In this document: in pieces, positions 51,253 to 61,557 of the stretch
How positions within the stretch are numbered: the first letter of the stretch is position 1
Layout of the letters: each line of letters begins with the position of its first letter
Assembly: GCA_002506755.1 (NCBI GenBank)
Contig: DAYD01000021.1
Coordinates: forward strand, 45,606-109,605
Direction: 5' to 3'
Origin: Euryarchaeota archaeon UBA462
GTDB taxonomy: Archaea; Thermoplasmatota; Poseidoniia; Poseidoniales; Thalassarchaeaceae
Length of the DNA: 64,000 bases
Notes under the pieces: generated by a model
Database searches by the model: none
What the model was told of the DNA's origin: nothing
What the model saw: only the letters and a program-made list of their open reading frames with translations
Program-made: the position numbers and the translations under genes

Positions 51253-53003
51253 ATTAAAGGATCGGGGATTATTTCTCCAATCGCCGCTAAATCCACTTCC
51301 CCTGCATGAATAGGGGATTTCAAGCCAAAGGACCCACTTACATCGGGAGAGACCTCACCAAATTCCCCAACTTCCACTCCTTTGACAAGTATTTTACTTC
51401 CTCTACCCGTAATCCACGGCCCCTCCTCACTTGCCGTGGGTTTGAACTGAACATCGCTAAAATCTGCACCCATATCCCTTAGCATAGCTAGAGATATTCC
51501 CTTTGCAGAGGTAAATCCGCTGCCTGATTCCGCACAAGCCCAACCACCTCTTATCTTGTTTTCCCAGTCCCTGACAACTTCTCCAAGTTCGTAGACCCTC
51601 TGTGGGAGCTCATGGTGCCTGTTCGCAGCAAGCAATCTTAGTAAGGAAGGTAGGATGTATTGCCTCAGTATGGTGTGATCGGATGTTATCGGGTTTGAAA
51701 TTACCGTGACCCGCCCTTGGCTCTCCCATCTTGTAAGATCAAACTGATCCTTTTTATTAGAGAGCGTCAAACTCTGGACTTCCTGAAGGCCGCATGCTCG
51801 CATACTCTCTCCAAATCTTCTTTTTTGATTCGATGAATCCAATGGGATCGCGTCTATATGTAGGTTGGAATGCTTCTCGGGCAAATTTTTGAATCCATAT
51901 CCGATTGAGATGTCTTCCACAATATCAATTGGATGCATGATGTCACTTCTCCATCTTGGCATCGAGATTATATGCTCAATTTCACCTACAACACAATCTG
52001 ACCATCTTTCATAATCATTGGGCCCGTCAGTCACTGTCCGGCTTTGCTCTAGCCTTCCACCCATCTTTTCAATGGATTCGGAGAGTTCTGATGAGGTCAG
52101 CTCAACTCCAAGAATTTTCTTAATTAATCGGTCCGGGACTCTGTGTTCTTTGGCATCTCCACGAGGGCTAATTACCTTGGATCCATCAAAACCAGTTATG
52201 TTTACTCCCTCCACCAAGCCACCCCTCTCCGCCATGGATAGGCAGATGAGGAGTAAACAGGCCTCACATGCTCGGGAGTCCCAACCAGTCACATCAATGA
52301 AGAAGTCAATTGTACCTTCGTGCACGGTCGTATGGCTACCATTGATAATTGGGGGGAAAGAAAGAACTTGGTCATTTGAGTCTATAATTACAGGATATTC
52401 GTCTAAGCCTTCCATCAGGTGTGAATACTCTGTTCCCTTTGGATGCTCGGATAAAATTTCGGATATTGTCATCGGTTCTGTGCAAGCTAGAGGGGTGAAA
52501 GAAAAATCACCCGGGACAGTGATTACCTTGAAGGGCGGCTCAAGGGATGAAAGATCGTGAACTCCAATCGAAGAGAACTTCCTTTTCCTTCCCAGAGTCA
52601 TGTGCAGTTTTTCCTGATGATCCATAAGTGATTGAATAAATTCATCCCTCTCTTGCGGAGTCGATCCGGTTTTTACGCCTTTTACAATAGCGCCCTTAAT
52701 TATCGGCCTGACCCGTTCTAAAGATCCCTCAACCTCGATTTCGGTTTTTCCATTAATCACTTCCAAATCAACATCGTTTTTTGCCAAGCCGAGAAATGCC
52801 CTGGACGCCCTCGTAATCGTCTCATGACTCAGAAGATCTGGCCTATCCGGAAAAACTTCTACCTCAATAGAATTTGAATCATTTCCGTCAACAGGGCAAC
52901 CTAATTCTACCAGCCAGTCCGACCAAGACTCAGGTTCATGATTTATTCCTCTTAGCTTCTGTATGTACCTGATCACTGAGTGTTTAAATTCCAAAGTAGG
53001 CAT
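51249..53003 (-). CDS. pheT: Phenylalanyl-tRNA synthetase beta subunit
   Basis: A 584-aa archaeal/eukaryotic-type PheRS beta chain. It starts MPTLEFKHSVIRYIQKLRGI, followed by VEVFPDRPDLLSHETITRA, the editing (B3/B4) domain, the B5 segment and the catalytic-like core with YGFKNLPEKHSNL and VYELGEVVRDW. It pairs with PheS to charge tRNA-Phe; pheS is not adjacent. The ATG is preceded by GAGGTGA, which overlaps the TGA of the upstream GXGXG gene four bases away, so the two are translationally close and probably one operon. Confidence 0.93.
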   Translation of the reverse strand: MPTLEFKHSVIRYIQKLRGINHEPESWSDWLVELGCPVDGNDSNSIEVEVFPDRPDLLSHETITRASRAFLGLAKNDVDLEVINGKTEIEVEGSLERVRPIIKGAIVKGVKTGSTPQERDEFIQSLMDHQEKLHMTLGRKRKFSSIGVHDLSSLEPPFKVITVPGDFSFTPLACTEPMTISEILSEHPKGTEYSHLMEGLDEYPVIIDSNDQVLSFPPIINGSHTTVHEGTIDFFIDVTGWDSRACEACLLLICLSMAERGGLVEGVNITGFDGSKVISPRGDAKEHRVPDRLIKKILGVELTSSELSESIEKMGGRLEQSRTVTDGPNDYERWSDCVVGEIEHIISMPRWRSDIMHPIDIVEDISIGYGFKNLPEKHSNLHIDAIPLDSSNQKRRFGESMRACGLQEVQSLTLSNKKDQFDLTRWESQGRVTVISNPITSDHTILRQYILPSLLRLLAANRHHELPQRVYELGEVVRDWENKIRGGWACAESGSGFTSAKGISLAMLRDMGADFSDVQFKPTASEEGPWITGRGSKILVKGVEVGEFGEVSPDVSGSFGLKSPIHAGEVDLAAIGEIIPDPLI

Positions 53004-53007
53004 GTTT

Positions 53008-54546
53008 TCACCTCAGATCGAGCCACATCTTCAAAGGCCGATCGTATCCGAGAAGCCTAAGTCCGGAAATTGCTGCCGTGTCGAAGTCTTTAGCCCGGAG
53101 ATTCCTTCTGCCAATTCGTTCCATTCTATCAATGCCAATTTCTTTCATCCAACCTCTAAGCTCTGATTCCAATTTTTCAAATTTAGATTTCAAGTCCCCT
53201 CCCGAAGTCGGCGCAATTAAGCCAGTACATCCAGAACCAATAGCGACCAGCATGTCCTTTGCATCTGGTTCGTTCATTGTTTCGATGAATATGAATTTTC
53301 CAGTTGTCCCTATACCCATTGCCTTGGATGCCAAGCCTATCTTGGGCAACGCAGAAGCCAACCTAGATCCATTTGGTGTCGCACATTCAACAACTGCACC
53401 ATCTAATTCCAAGTCCATCACCAATCTAAATAATTGCTCAATCCTACCAATATTGCCCCTTAGAAGTATTATCGCTTGGTCTTCCATCCTGCTACGTAAA
53501 GAAACTAAAATTGCTTCGATCTCAGCATCATTCAGCCCGGGGAATTCTGAAACATCGAAAACCAGTCCCGAACATAATTTCAAGCTAGTGACACACTCCC
53601 CTAACTCCTTAGCACCAACCAACAACAGATCTATGGCCCTCGGAGCATCCTTAACCATGGCTGGAATTTCTGCACCCCCCCAATCATCTCCTATTGCCGA
53701 TTCACAACTCACTATCCACGGAATTTGAAGTAATAGGCCATCAGTTTCAGAATCATTAGCTACTAATAATGTCAGATGATCAATTGGAGCGTGTTCCGGA
53801 ATAGCATCTTCATTTTGAACCAAAGAAATTTTTTCGAATCCTTCGGAAATCGAAAAATTTGGTAAGTCATCGGTAGCCATTATTTCATTTGCGGACTCCA
53901 AAACCAAAGCATCTTCATTCAAAGAAAGACCCAGTGGATCTAGAAGAGGTCCAAATTCAGATATTTCCTTCTTTTTTATTGATCTCATATCTACTCCTTC
54001 CGGAGGAGGGGGGCAACTACCAGAAATGATGATCCGACCTCCAACCATCCCAATCCCAGGATCTGACCCCACAGAACCCATAACAACAATTTCGCCGCCC
54101 GTCATTCCAGCACCAAGATTACTCCCTGAATGCCCCCTAACTAGAATTGTACCCCCGGCCATTCCAGCGCCTGCCTCGTCGCCAACTGAACCTTGAATTG
54201 AGATATCGCCACCCATCATTTTGAAACCAGTTCTCGCACCCACATCCTTCTCGACCACTGTCTTTCCAGATTGGTGGAAAGCCCCTAGCATTGAACCGGC
54301 GCTTCCTCTGAGTGTTAGTGTACCTCCCCCATTTGCTATACCTACGCATTCTCCGAGATTCCCAAGGCACAGAACTCTTGCTCCCTCGGGGAGGTGACCC
54401 ATCACTCCAAACTCACCCTCCTTTGGACGCTCGTCCCCGGCCCTTCCCCAACCAATTTTAACTGGCCTTTTTTGCTCAAGGGCTTTCTCAATATACTTCT
54501 CCAAGTCCCTATTCAGCTTCATACTCTTTGAAGCACCCTCCCTCAT
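53008..54546 (-). CDS. GXGXG-domain protein (glutamate-synthase/FwdC-like) with degenerate barrel-like C-terminus
   Basis: A 512-aa soluble protein (ATG 54546; ATG 54522 also possible). Residues about 50-190 are a right-handed Gly-rich beta-helix of the GXGXG type: GNLGECVGIANGGGTLTLRG, GGDISIQGSVGDEAGAGMAGG, GGEIVVMGSVGSDPGIGMVGG. This is the C-terminal domain of glutamate synthase and of formylmethanofuran dehydrogenase C. The remaining 300 residues look like a worn alpha/beta barrel (LLQIPWIVSCESAIG, AIILLRGNIG, GLIAPTSGG) without the Cys ligands and FMN motifs of active GltB. Upstream of pheT in one operon. Function unknown; a structural or ligand-binding derivative of archaeal GltB is the best guess. 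Confidence 0.65.
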   Translation of the reverse strand: MREGASKSMKLNRDLEKYIEKALEQKRPVKIGWGRAGDERPKEGEFGVMGHLPEGARVLCLGNLGECVGIANGGGTLTLRGSAGSMLGAFHQSGKTVVEKDVGARTGFKMMGGDISIQGSVGDEAGAGMAGGTILVRGHSGSNLGAGMTGGEIVVMGSVGSDPGIGMVGGRIIISGSCPPPPEGVDMRSIKKKEISEFGPLLDPLGLSLNEDALVLESANEIMATDDLPNFSISEGFEKISLVQNEDAIPEHAPIDHLTLLVANDSETDGLLLQIPWIVSCESAIGDDWGGAEIPAMVKDAPRAIDLLLVGAKELGECVTSLKLCSGLVFDVSEFPGLNDAEIEAILVSLRSRMEDQAIILLRGNIGRIEQLFRLVMDLELDGAVVECATPNGSRLASALPKIGLASKAMGIGTTGKFIFIETMNEPDAKDMLVAIGSGCTGLIAPTSGGDLKSKFEKLESELRGWMKEIGIDRMERIGRRNLRAKDFDTAAISGLRLLGYDRPLKMWLDLR

Positions 54547-54674
54547 CCAACTACCTCCAAGCTCCCAGTGTGATTTCAGAAAAGAGAATCTTGTTATTGA
54601 CTCTTGCCGATTTCGCTATGTTCATATGCGGGGTTCAGACCATCTGTCGCATAGACAATATCAGGGTGAGTCAA

Positions 54675-55718
54675 ATGGACAAGATAAAGGTTGGAATCAA
54701 TGGTTTCGGAACTATTGGAAAAAGAGTTGCCGACGCAATAGACGCCCAAGATGATATGGTGGTCGTAGGAGTGACTAAAACTGGTCCAAGCTTTGGTTGC
54801 AAGCTGGCCGTAAAGAAGGGCTTCCCTTTGTATTGTACATCAGACGACCAGGAAAAAATAAACAGTTTTTCAAATGAAGGATACAAATGCAATGGCGGGA
54901 TTTCGGATCTGCTCTCGGTTTCTCAAGTGGTCGTAGATTGTGCACCCGGCAAGATGGGAGCTGAGAATCTGGAAAAATACCAGTCTGCCGGTGTGAAATA
55001 TATTTTCCAAGGTGGTGAGAAACATGACCTCACGGGTCTTTCTTATACCTCATCTGCCAATCATATTCAGAATCTTAACGCACGAGGAACTAGAGTTGTT
55101 TCCTGCAATACTACCGGGCTTTCAAGGACACTCGTTCCTTTATTTGACCAGTGTGGATCTCTTAAAGTCGAATGCACGATGATAAGGAGGGCGGCGGATC
55201 CTGGTGATTCTAGCAAGGGACCAATAAACGCGATTAAGCCAGTTTTGAAAGTACCCAGCCACCATGGTCCTGATGTAATGACCGTTAAACCTGAGATTGA
55301 AATTAATAGCCTCGCAGTAGCCGTCCCGACCACGATAATGCATGTCCATTCAATTATTGCTGATCTCCCTGAGGGCCATGGCTTGTCCACGGATTCAATC
55401 ATCCGAATGTGGGAACAAACACCAAGGGTAATAGTGATGAATGGCTCAAAGGACAGGATAAGTACTACGGCCGAAGTAATGGAAATGGCAAGAGATATAG
55501 GAAGAAAGTGGGGTGATTTACATGAAATATTTGTGTGGGAAGATGGTGTAAAACTAGTGGGAAACAGGCTTTATTATTTCCAAGCAATCCACCAAGAAAG
55601 TGATGTAATTCCCGAAAATGTCGATTGCATTCGCTCTCTAATGGGAACAGAAGAAGATTGGGTCAAATCAGCGAACAAGACAGATGAATCGATTGCTCGA
55701 TATTATTCCACATCATAG
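54675..55718 (+). CDS. gap: Archaeal type II glyceraldehyde-3-phosphate dehydrogenase
   Basis: The frame opens at 54528, but ATG 54675 after GGGTGAG starts the family N-terminus MDKIKVGINGFGTIGKR (347 aa). The Rossmann GxGxxG is residues 10-15; the catalytic Cys144 sits in SCNTTGLSR. Length, sequence and the HHGPD and MHVHS segments mark the archaeal (phosphorylating, NADP/NAD) GAPDH, used in gluconeogenesis and, in heterotrophs, glycolysis. It diverges from the GXGXG gene across 128 bases. Confidence 0.94.
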   Translation: MDKIKVGINGFGTIGKRVADAIDAQDDMVVVGVTKTGPSFGCKLAVKKGFPLYCTSDDQEKINSFSNEGYKCNGGISDLLSVSQVVVDCAPGKMGAENLEKYQSAGVKYIFQGGEKHDLTGLSYTSSANHIQNLNARGTRVVSCNTTGLSRTLVPLFDQCGSLKVECTMIRRAADPGDSSKGPINAIKPVLKVPSHHGPDVMTVKPEIEINSLAVAVPTTIMHVHSIIADLPEGHGLSTDSIIRMWEQTPRVIVMNGSKDRISTTAEVMEMARDIGRKWGDLHEIFVWEDGVKLVGNRLYYFQAIHQESDVIPENVDCIRSLMGTEEDWVKSANKTDESIARYYSTS

Positions 55719-55777
55719 ATCATTAGACACTCGTTCAGAGTCAATAGTCAAAAGAGGAACTAGTTTGCGAGCCTCGT

Positions 55778-58700
55778 ATGCCAACTTGTAAATCGTTATG
55801 CGTCGTCATTGCGATTGTAATCCTGTCGCCATTAGGGCATTCAATTAACTCTGAATTCTCTGAAGAAAAACCCCCTCTGTTGGCGAACTCGGACACAGGC
55901 AGGGAAAATAATTGGAACAAGCTGGAAAATCCTATTTCCAGAAACTACGATCTGGAGGAACTCACATACAAAATTCACTCTCCGTACGGAAGTGTAGACC
56001 CCACTCTTGCCGCATTACCACCGGGTCCATGGCAGCTTGCAGGACTCCCATCTCAATTTGATAACAGGCTCTACATAGTCCAATCCAACTCCTCGGATCT
56101 GGATTCCCTAAATCACATGTTGTCAAACCTCAAAATAGAGATCGTTGACCACATTCCCGATCACTCGGTAATTATCTCACTCAATTCTCATCAATCGGGA
56201 GAAATCATAGGCCAGATAGGTAAACTATCCGAGGTCCGGTGGATCGGAAAAATGCCCACGACGTGGAAAATAGATAAGGCCCTAATTCCCATGGTTCATT
56301 CTGAAGATGTGCTATTAGATCTGGACATTATTCCCTCTCCATCCAATTCGAATTTGGATACGATCAGTTTAGAAATGGAAATTTATGATAGATTAGATCA
56401 TTATTACCAATCTTCTCAATGTGACGAATATCTGTGTCAAATTCGTAACTCTCTCCCATCAATAATTCCAGTCTTGGCCGAAGATGACCGTATACTGAGA
56501 ATTGAACTGGGAGAACAATTGGTTATCCAAAATTCCAATGCAAGTATCATTGCCGGCATTGACTATGCAAGGTCAATAACAGACCTAAATCTCACAGGAT
56601 ACGGGGAAGTTCTAGGCATTACAGACACTGGTCTAGATGAAGATCACGGTGATTTCGATGGGAGGTTGAGAAGTCCTATTTTCAATCTATTCGGACCAGA
56701 CAACTCTGGAGCAGACTCCAACAGTGGCCATGGCACTCATGTCACAGCAACCCTACTCGGTGATGGTTCTGGAGACGACAATGCAACAGGTATGGTGCCT
56801 GAATCAACATTCCATTTTTATCAGATTGAAGTCGATAGCTCAGGCCTACTGGCGAGGTGGGGTTCTCTCTATGAGATGTATGAGCATTCATTCCTTAATG
56901 ATGCAAAAATCCACACCAACAGTTGGGGAAGTAATAGTCTTGTAGGTGATTACACTTCTGACTCAAGGTCCGTAGACTGGTTCTCCAATGACAATCCAGA
57001 ACTATTGGTAATTTTTTCTGTGGGTGACATGGGTGAGGCAGGGGTCACATCCCCGAGTACGGCAAAAAACGTCCTTTCCGTTGGAGCCACTACTACTGCG
57101 GCCTATTCTTCCTCCCCAATCGGTTATGTGTATGACAACTCCTCTAGAGGACCGACTTCTGATGGCAGGATAAAACCAGAAATTGTAGCCCCCGGGGTCA
57201 TGATTTGCTCTGCCAGGGCCGAAGAGGCCAGCTTGGCAACCGGCTCGGCTTGCTCCCAAAATGTACACGAGGGCTCATCCACGCCACTATACATGACAAT
57301 GAGTGGCAGCTCTATGGCCACTCCAGTTGTTGCAGGTGCATCCGCAATGACTAGGCAGTACATGAAGGAAGAACTAGGGATCTTGGACCCAAGGTCTGAT
57401 TTGATCAAGGCACTACTTGTAAACGGAGCGGACGATTTAGGGGAAAAAAACGTACCCAATAACATTGAAGGGTGGGGGCAATTAAATCTCTCTAACAGCC
57501 TATTTCCGCAGAAGGATGGCGACAATCTTTCGTTGTTCTACGATCAAGATCGGCAGCTGTCTCCCGGCCACAGTTTTGTTTACACATTCGATGTTTTGGA
57601 TGAATCTGGATTGGAGGTAACACTTGCTTGGAATGACAAAGAGGGCTCCGTTTCCTCCAATCAGAATACAAGTAGGCTGGTTAATGACCTAGATTTGGTG
57701 ATAAAGTCCCCCGATGGAGATGTATACTATGGGAACAATTTCGAAGATGGGATTAGCCAAACAGGAGGGGCAAGAGATACTCTAAATAATCTTGAAAGGG
57801 CGAGAATTTCATCCACAATTGTCGGTACTTGGACAGTTGAGGTAGGGCACTCTGGAGGTTTTGCACAGGCCTTCTCTCTGGTGATAACCGCAAATGCGGA
57901 AGAAATACAAAATTCAGATCTGACAGTGGTCCCGAACTCGATATTCTCCCCCGATACAAGTCCATTATCCGGAGACACAATCTCCTTGCAACTCTCTTGG
58001 ATGAATCAGGCAGCCTCATCGACGGGTGATTACTCAATTATGCTCGAGGACTTATCTGATGGATCGCAAATTGGTAGCTATCCAATGCCATCATTGGGGG
58101 GCGGAGAGGTGGAGACATTCTCGATCTACCACTCTTTCCAATCGACCGGCAATCATCTTGTTAGGCTCACACTAGACCACCTCTCGGACGTGGAGGAGCT
58201 AAATGATGAGAATTCTGGGGTGAATAACAATGTCTTCGAATTGTTGTTCGAGGTCACGGAGATCGGTGTCAGAATCACGCCTCTTATGGAAGACGGGTCA
58301 TATCCTTCAACTTTTGAGGAAGCCCAGTTGGCAAAGTTGAGGAATATGGACCCAAGCTCAACGACATTTGGAAACTTCCATCTCGAACTTCTCAACGAGG
58401 GTACTTCAGAAATTACTGTCGATTTATTGGTGACTAAGGTCCAAATTGTGGATGAGGCGGGAATTTTACAAAACCCAGTAGATGAATGGTCTTGGGATAT
58501 TAACGAGTCTAAACCTTGGGTATTATCTCCCTTCGGAGAGGCAGGCGATAGAATTGTAATCTCTCTTAACCTCACTGATGAGGATGCGGACATAGAAAGC
58601 AGATACGCCCTTCCGGGATTGTTCGTGACCGATCTGACTCTCTTCGATAAAAATGCACCAACCATATCACATTCAATAAGGCTGTCAGTAAATGTTGACA

Positions 58701-60544
58701 GGGTAGAAGGACTTTACACAGTCTCGGCAGGAACACAAGGCCTAGGTGCAAAACCCGACAAGTTTGCTACATTTTTCGTCTCTGTAAGGAACATAGGTAA
58801 TGGTCCAACAGAATACAGAATTTCTTGCGAGACAGAAGACAGGTGGATTGTTTGGGTAGGTGGCGAACAAGCATCAGTTGCTACAGTCGGGCCACTAAGT
58901 AGGCTACAATTCGTCCAAGTACCAATTCAGGTTAAGGTTCCGCCATCTTCATCAGGATTATCCTCGGGTTCTGAGAATTTAGTTACATGCACCACCACCT
59001 CGGTGAATGATCCTACATTGAAAAGTACTGAAACAGCCATAATTGAAGTTCTGGAAAGCAGAGATTTCTCTACCCAAATTTATGATTCACTAGGCGAGGA
59101 AATTGGGCCCTTGGCAATTTCAGACTCAAGAGCCGTGCTCAATGGTGAGACTGTCATGACTACTCTCTCAATAAGCAATCTAGGAAATGTTCCGTTGGTA
59201 TTCGAAATCAGAGCGTTATCCTCAAGCAATGTTTGGCCCATTCAGATCTTCAAAGAAGGCGAAACACCTCCGAATGTAGAGGTTACGAATATGGAGTCTT
59301 CTGTTGGTAGGGGTGAAACTACCAGAATCACAGTACTGACAATAGTACCATTAGCAGCAGAGAAGGGAGACAAGAATACAATTTCCATAAAGACGACATT
59401 AGACGGAAACACTGTTTCCAATGGTACTTTATTGGAAGTTAAGGAAATTACCACATTGGATATAGTTAGCGAGTCAGGATTCTCACTTGCACTAGGAAAA
59501 TCTGGTAATTCTGATATTTCTCTTCACAACTCTGGAAACGTTCCGCTAATCATCAAACTAACAATTGGGACTCTTCCAGATGGTTGGTCAGGGGGCCTGC
59601 TATCAGGTGATACATTCTCTCTTGATATGAACAGGGATTCTATTGTGACGATTGGTCTAGAATTGCCAAGTGGCATTTTACCTGGAAAACTGACTGAAAA
59701 GGTCCCGGTAATCATTGAATCGACATCACCTAGTAATTCAAAAGAAGTAACAACTCTGGAATTGGATGTAATTGTTCTTCCATCGGTGTGGATAGATGTG
59801 CAGAGCTCTACTCAGACCCTTCAGGGCATTGTTGAGAACGAACGAGGTGAGCTTACTTTACAAATTTCAAACCTCGGGAATGTGCCATCGGGAGTCAGCC
59901 TTGGCTATCTAGCACCCGATGGATGGACAATAGAAATACAACCTATTGAAATAACAAATCTTGAACCTGGTGCAACTATCGAATGTAGAGTCTTCGTTAC
60001 GCCCGGGAAATCTTCAGAAGACGGACTAAAGGAACTGACAATAAATGCCAATTCAACACTTGAAGGAGATGAAATCTCAAAAACGGCATCAATAGTAAAT
60101 ATCGATATCAGCAAGACCAGTAGTGGAAATAATGGAGGCATATTGGGGCTCCTTGAATCGGCAGGCCTCCCTGGTTGGACAATCGGGTTGTTGTTTATTG
60201 TCACAATTATTGGAATCACTTTACTCGGCTTCAAAGCAAGAGAGGAATTCGCCCCATTAAGCTCCGAGGAAGAACTCATTCCTAGGGGCTCTGCACTTTT
60301 GGCTGGATCTAGTGATGAGAGAAAGGCTGCAGCATTGGAAATTGATACGACTGGTGATGTTGTGACGGGAGGAGTTTCAGATTCCGAGATAGAAGAGATG
60401 ATCCAATCCACAGTACCCACGTTGCCAACACACCAAGTCCCCGAGGGAGCACTTCCTTTGCCCCTCACTGGCCTTCCGGATGGGTGGACAATGGATCAAT
60501 GGGTTGCATATGGCCATATTTGGTGGGAACAAAACGGGCCCTAA
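55778..60544 (+). CDS. Giant secreted subtilase (S8) with CARDB/NEW3-like repeats and C-terminal anchor
   Basis: A 1588-aa exported protease. Signal peptide (about 6-24), prodomain-like region to about 260, then the S8 domain with D283 (GITDTGLDE), H318 (SGHGTHV) and S512 (SGSSMATPVVAG). A P-domain-like region (LEVTLAWND, LVNDLDLVIKSPDG) follows, then CARDB/NEW3-like Ig units repeating the phrase N-x-G-N-V/G-P (RNIGNGPTEY, SNLGNVPLVF, HNSGNVPLII, SNLGNVPSGV). A membrane helix near 1463-1483 and a cytoplasmic tail end in GLPDGWTMDQWVAYGHIWW. It is probably a cell-bound degradative protease acting on extracellular protein. It follows gap by 59 bases and precedes adk by 38. Confidence 0.88.
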   Translation: MPTCKSLCVVIAIVILSPLGHSINSEFSEEKPPLLANSDTGRENNWNKLENPISRNYDLEELTYKIHSPYGSVDPTLAALPPGPWQLAGLPSQFDNRLYIVQSNSSDLDSLNHMLSNLKIEIVDHIPDHSVIISLNSHQSGEIIGQIGKLSEVRWIGKMPTTWKIDKALIPMVHSEDVLLDLDIIPSPSNSNLDTISLEMEIYDRLDHYYQSSQCDEYLCQIRNSLPSIIPVLAEDDRILRIELGEQLVIQNSNASIIAGIDYARSITDLNLTGYGEVLGITDTGLDEDHGDFDGRLRSPIFNLFGPDNSGADSNSGHGTHVTATLLGDGSGDDNATGMVPESTFHFYQIEVDSSGLLARWGSLYEMYEHSFLNDAKIHTNSWGSNSLVGDYTSDSRSVDWFSNDNPELLVIFSVGDMGEAGVTSPSTAKNVLSVGATTTAAYSSSPIGYVYDNSSRGPTSDGRIKPEIVAPGVMICSARAEEASLATGSACSQNVHEGSSTPLYMTMSGSSMATPVVAGASAMTRQYMKEELGILDPRSDLIKALLVNGADDLGEKNVPNNIEGWGQLNLSNSLFPQKDGDNLSLFYDQDRQLSPGHSFVYTFDVLDESGLEVTLAWNDKEGSVSSNQNTSRLVNDLDLVIKSPDGDVYYGNNFEDGISQTGGARDTLNNLERARISSTIVGTWTVEVGHSGGFAQAFSLVITANAEEIQNSDLTVVPNSIFSPDTSPLSGDTISLQLSWMNQAASSTGDYSIMLEDLSDGSQIGSYPMPSLGGGEVETFSIYHSFQSTGNHLVRLTLDHLSDVEELNDENSGVNNNVFELLFEVTEIGVRITPLMEDGSYPSTFEEAQLAKLRNMDPSSTTFGNFHLELLNEGTSEITVDLLVTKVQIVDEAGILQNPVDEWSWDINESKPWVLSPFGEAGDRIVISLNLTDEDADIESRYALPGLFVTDLTLFDKNAPTISHSIRLSVNVDRVEGLYTVSAGTQGLGAKPDKFATFFVSVRNIGNGPTEYRISCETEDRWIVWVGGEQASVATVGPLSRLQFVQVPIQVKVPPSSSGLSSGSENLVTCTTTSVNDPTLKSTETAIIEVLESRDFSTQIYDSLGEEIGPLAISDSRAVLNGETVMTTLSISNLGNVPLVFEIRALSSSNVWPIQIFKEGETPPNVEVTNMESSVGRGETTRITVLTIVPLAAEKGDKNTISIKTTLDGNTVSNGTLLEVKEITTLDIVSESGFSLALGKSGNSDISLHNSGNVPLIIKLTIGTLPDGWSGGLLSGDTFSLDMNRDSIVTIGLELPSGILPGKLTEKVPVIIESTSPSNSKEVTTLELDVIVLPSVWIDVQSSTQTLQGIVENERGELTLQISNLGNVPSGVSLGYLAPDGWTIEIQPIEITNLEPGATIECRVFVTPGKSSEDGLKELTINANSTLEGDEISKTASIVNIDISKTSSGNNGGILGLLESAGLPGWTIGLLFIVTIIGITLLGFKAREEFAPLSSEEELIPRGSALLAGSSDERKAAALEIDTTGDVVTGGVSDSEIEEMIQSTVPTLPTHQVPEGALPLPLTGLPDGWTMDQWVAYGHIWWEQNGP

Positions 60545-60582
60545 TCCGGATAATTTTTCCGTGAATACTCTAGCGGTGATTC

Positions 60583-61206
60583 ATGACAGGATCCATCGTA
60601 CTATTCGGCCCTCCTGGGGCCGGAAAGGGAACTCAAGCCTCATTAATTGCCGAAATAACGGGAAAGCCGCCAGTTTCAACTGGAGATATGTTGAGGTCAG
60701 CCCTATCAGAAGGAACAGAATTAGGGGTCGAGGCTAAGGCCTTTATGGAAGCCGGAAAACTAGTTCCAGACGAAGTGATTATTGGCCTAATAAGGGAGAG
60801 GCTGAAGGAACCTGATGCTTCTAAAGGAGTCCTTTTTGATGGGTTTCCGAGAACAATCTTACAAGCGGAAGCATTGGAAGAAATAACAGAAGTATCTGCA
60901 GTAATATCTATCGAGGTACCTGATGATGAGATCGTCGACAGGATAATTGGCAGAAGGATGGACCCTGTCACTGGTGAAATTTACCACGTCTCATTCAAGC
61001 CAGCCCCCATTGAAATACACGACAGGCTGGTTCAAAGGAAGGATGACACTGAAGAAACCGTCAGAAGTAGACTTGATGGATATCACAAACAGACAAAGCC
61101 TTTAGGAAATTGGTATGGCGAAAGAGGCCTCCTAATCACAATAGATGGAACAGGTTCGATTCTGGAAGTAGGGGCATTGGTGACTTCCGCCGTAAATACC
61201 CTTTGA
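60583..61206 (+). CDS. adk: Adenylate kinase
   Basis: A 207-aa enzyme, ATP + AMP = 2 ADP. P-loop GPPGAGKGT (9-17), STGDMLR AMP site, GVLFDGFPRT, and a long LID segment GRRMDPVTGEIYHVSF without zinc cysteines. This is the bacterial/eukaryotic-like UMP-CMP/Adk type found in Thermoplasmata, not the archaeal homotrimeric type. First gene of a compact plus-strand run reaching the 23S gene. Confidence 0.95.
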   Translation: MTGSIVLFGPPGAGKGTQASLIAEITGKPPVSTGDMLRSALSEGTELGVEAKAFMEAGKLVPDEVIIGLIRERLKEPDASKGVLFDGFPRTILQAEALEEITEVSAVISIEVPDDEIVDRIIGRRMDPVTGEIYHVSFKPAPIEIHDRLVQRKDDTEETVRSRLDGYHKQTKPLGNWYGERGLLITIDGTGSILEVGALVTSAVNTL

Positions 61207-61215
61207 GGCGAAAAT

Positions 61216-61557
61216 ATGTCTCCTGGACGCAGACGATCTCGTAGTAATGGGGCAAACCGGTTGGAAGCGGCAAAGAATGCATTGCAATCACTGTCTAGTG
61301 TCCTAGAGGAAAATCTGATTTCAAATCCGGACATTTCTGACAGTGCGGCAAGACATATTCTATCCATAGGGAAGAAGCATGGGACTAGAGCCGGACCAAG
61401 GATTAGCAGAATGATATGCAGAAAGTGCAAGAAGTCCATGGCACCCGGCAGAACTTCTAGAATCAGACTCGCGTCCAAGAAAATTACAACAACTTGCTTA
61501 AGATGCGGAAGAATAACTAGAGAAGGCCCGGATTTTGGAGGTGAGTTAAATGAGTAA
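61216..61557 (+). CDS. rnp4: Ribonuclease P protein component 4 (Rpr2/Rnp4)
   Basis: A 113-aa protein of archaeal RNase P, which trims pre-tRNA 5' ends. Basic N-terminal helices (SRSNGANRLEAAKNALQSL), then the zinc ribbon of the Rpr2 family with C68-x2-C71 and C94-x2-C97. ATG 61216 follows GAGGCGAAAAT. The last eight bases overlap the next start. Confidence 0.9.
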   Translation: MSPGRRRSRSNGANRLEAAKNALQSLSSVLEENLISNPDISDSAARHILSIGKKHGTRAGPRISRMICRKCKKSMAPGRTSRIRLASKKITTTCLRCGRITREGPDFGGELNE

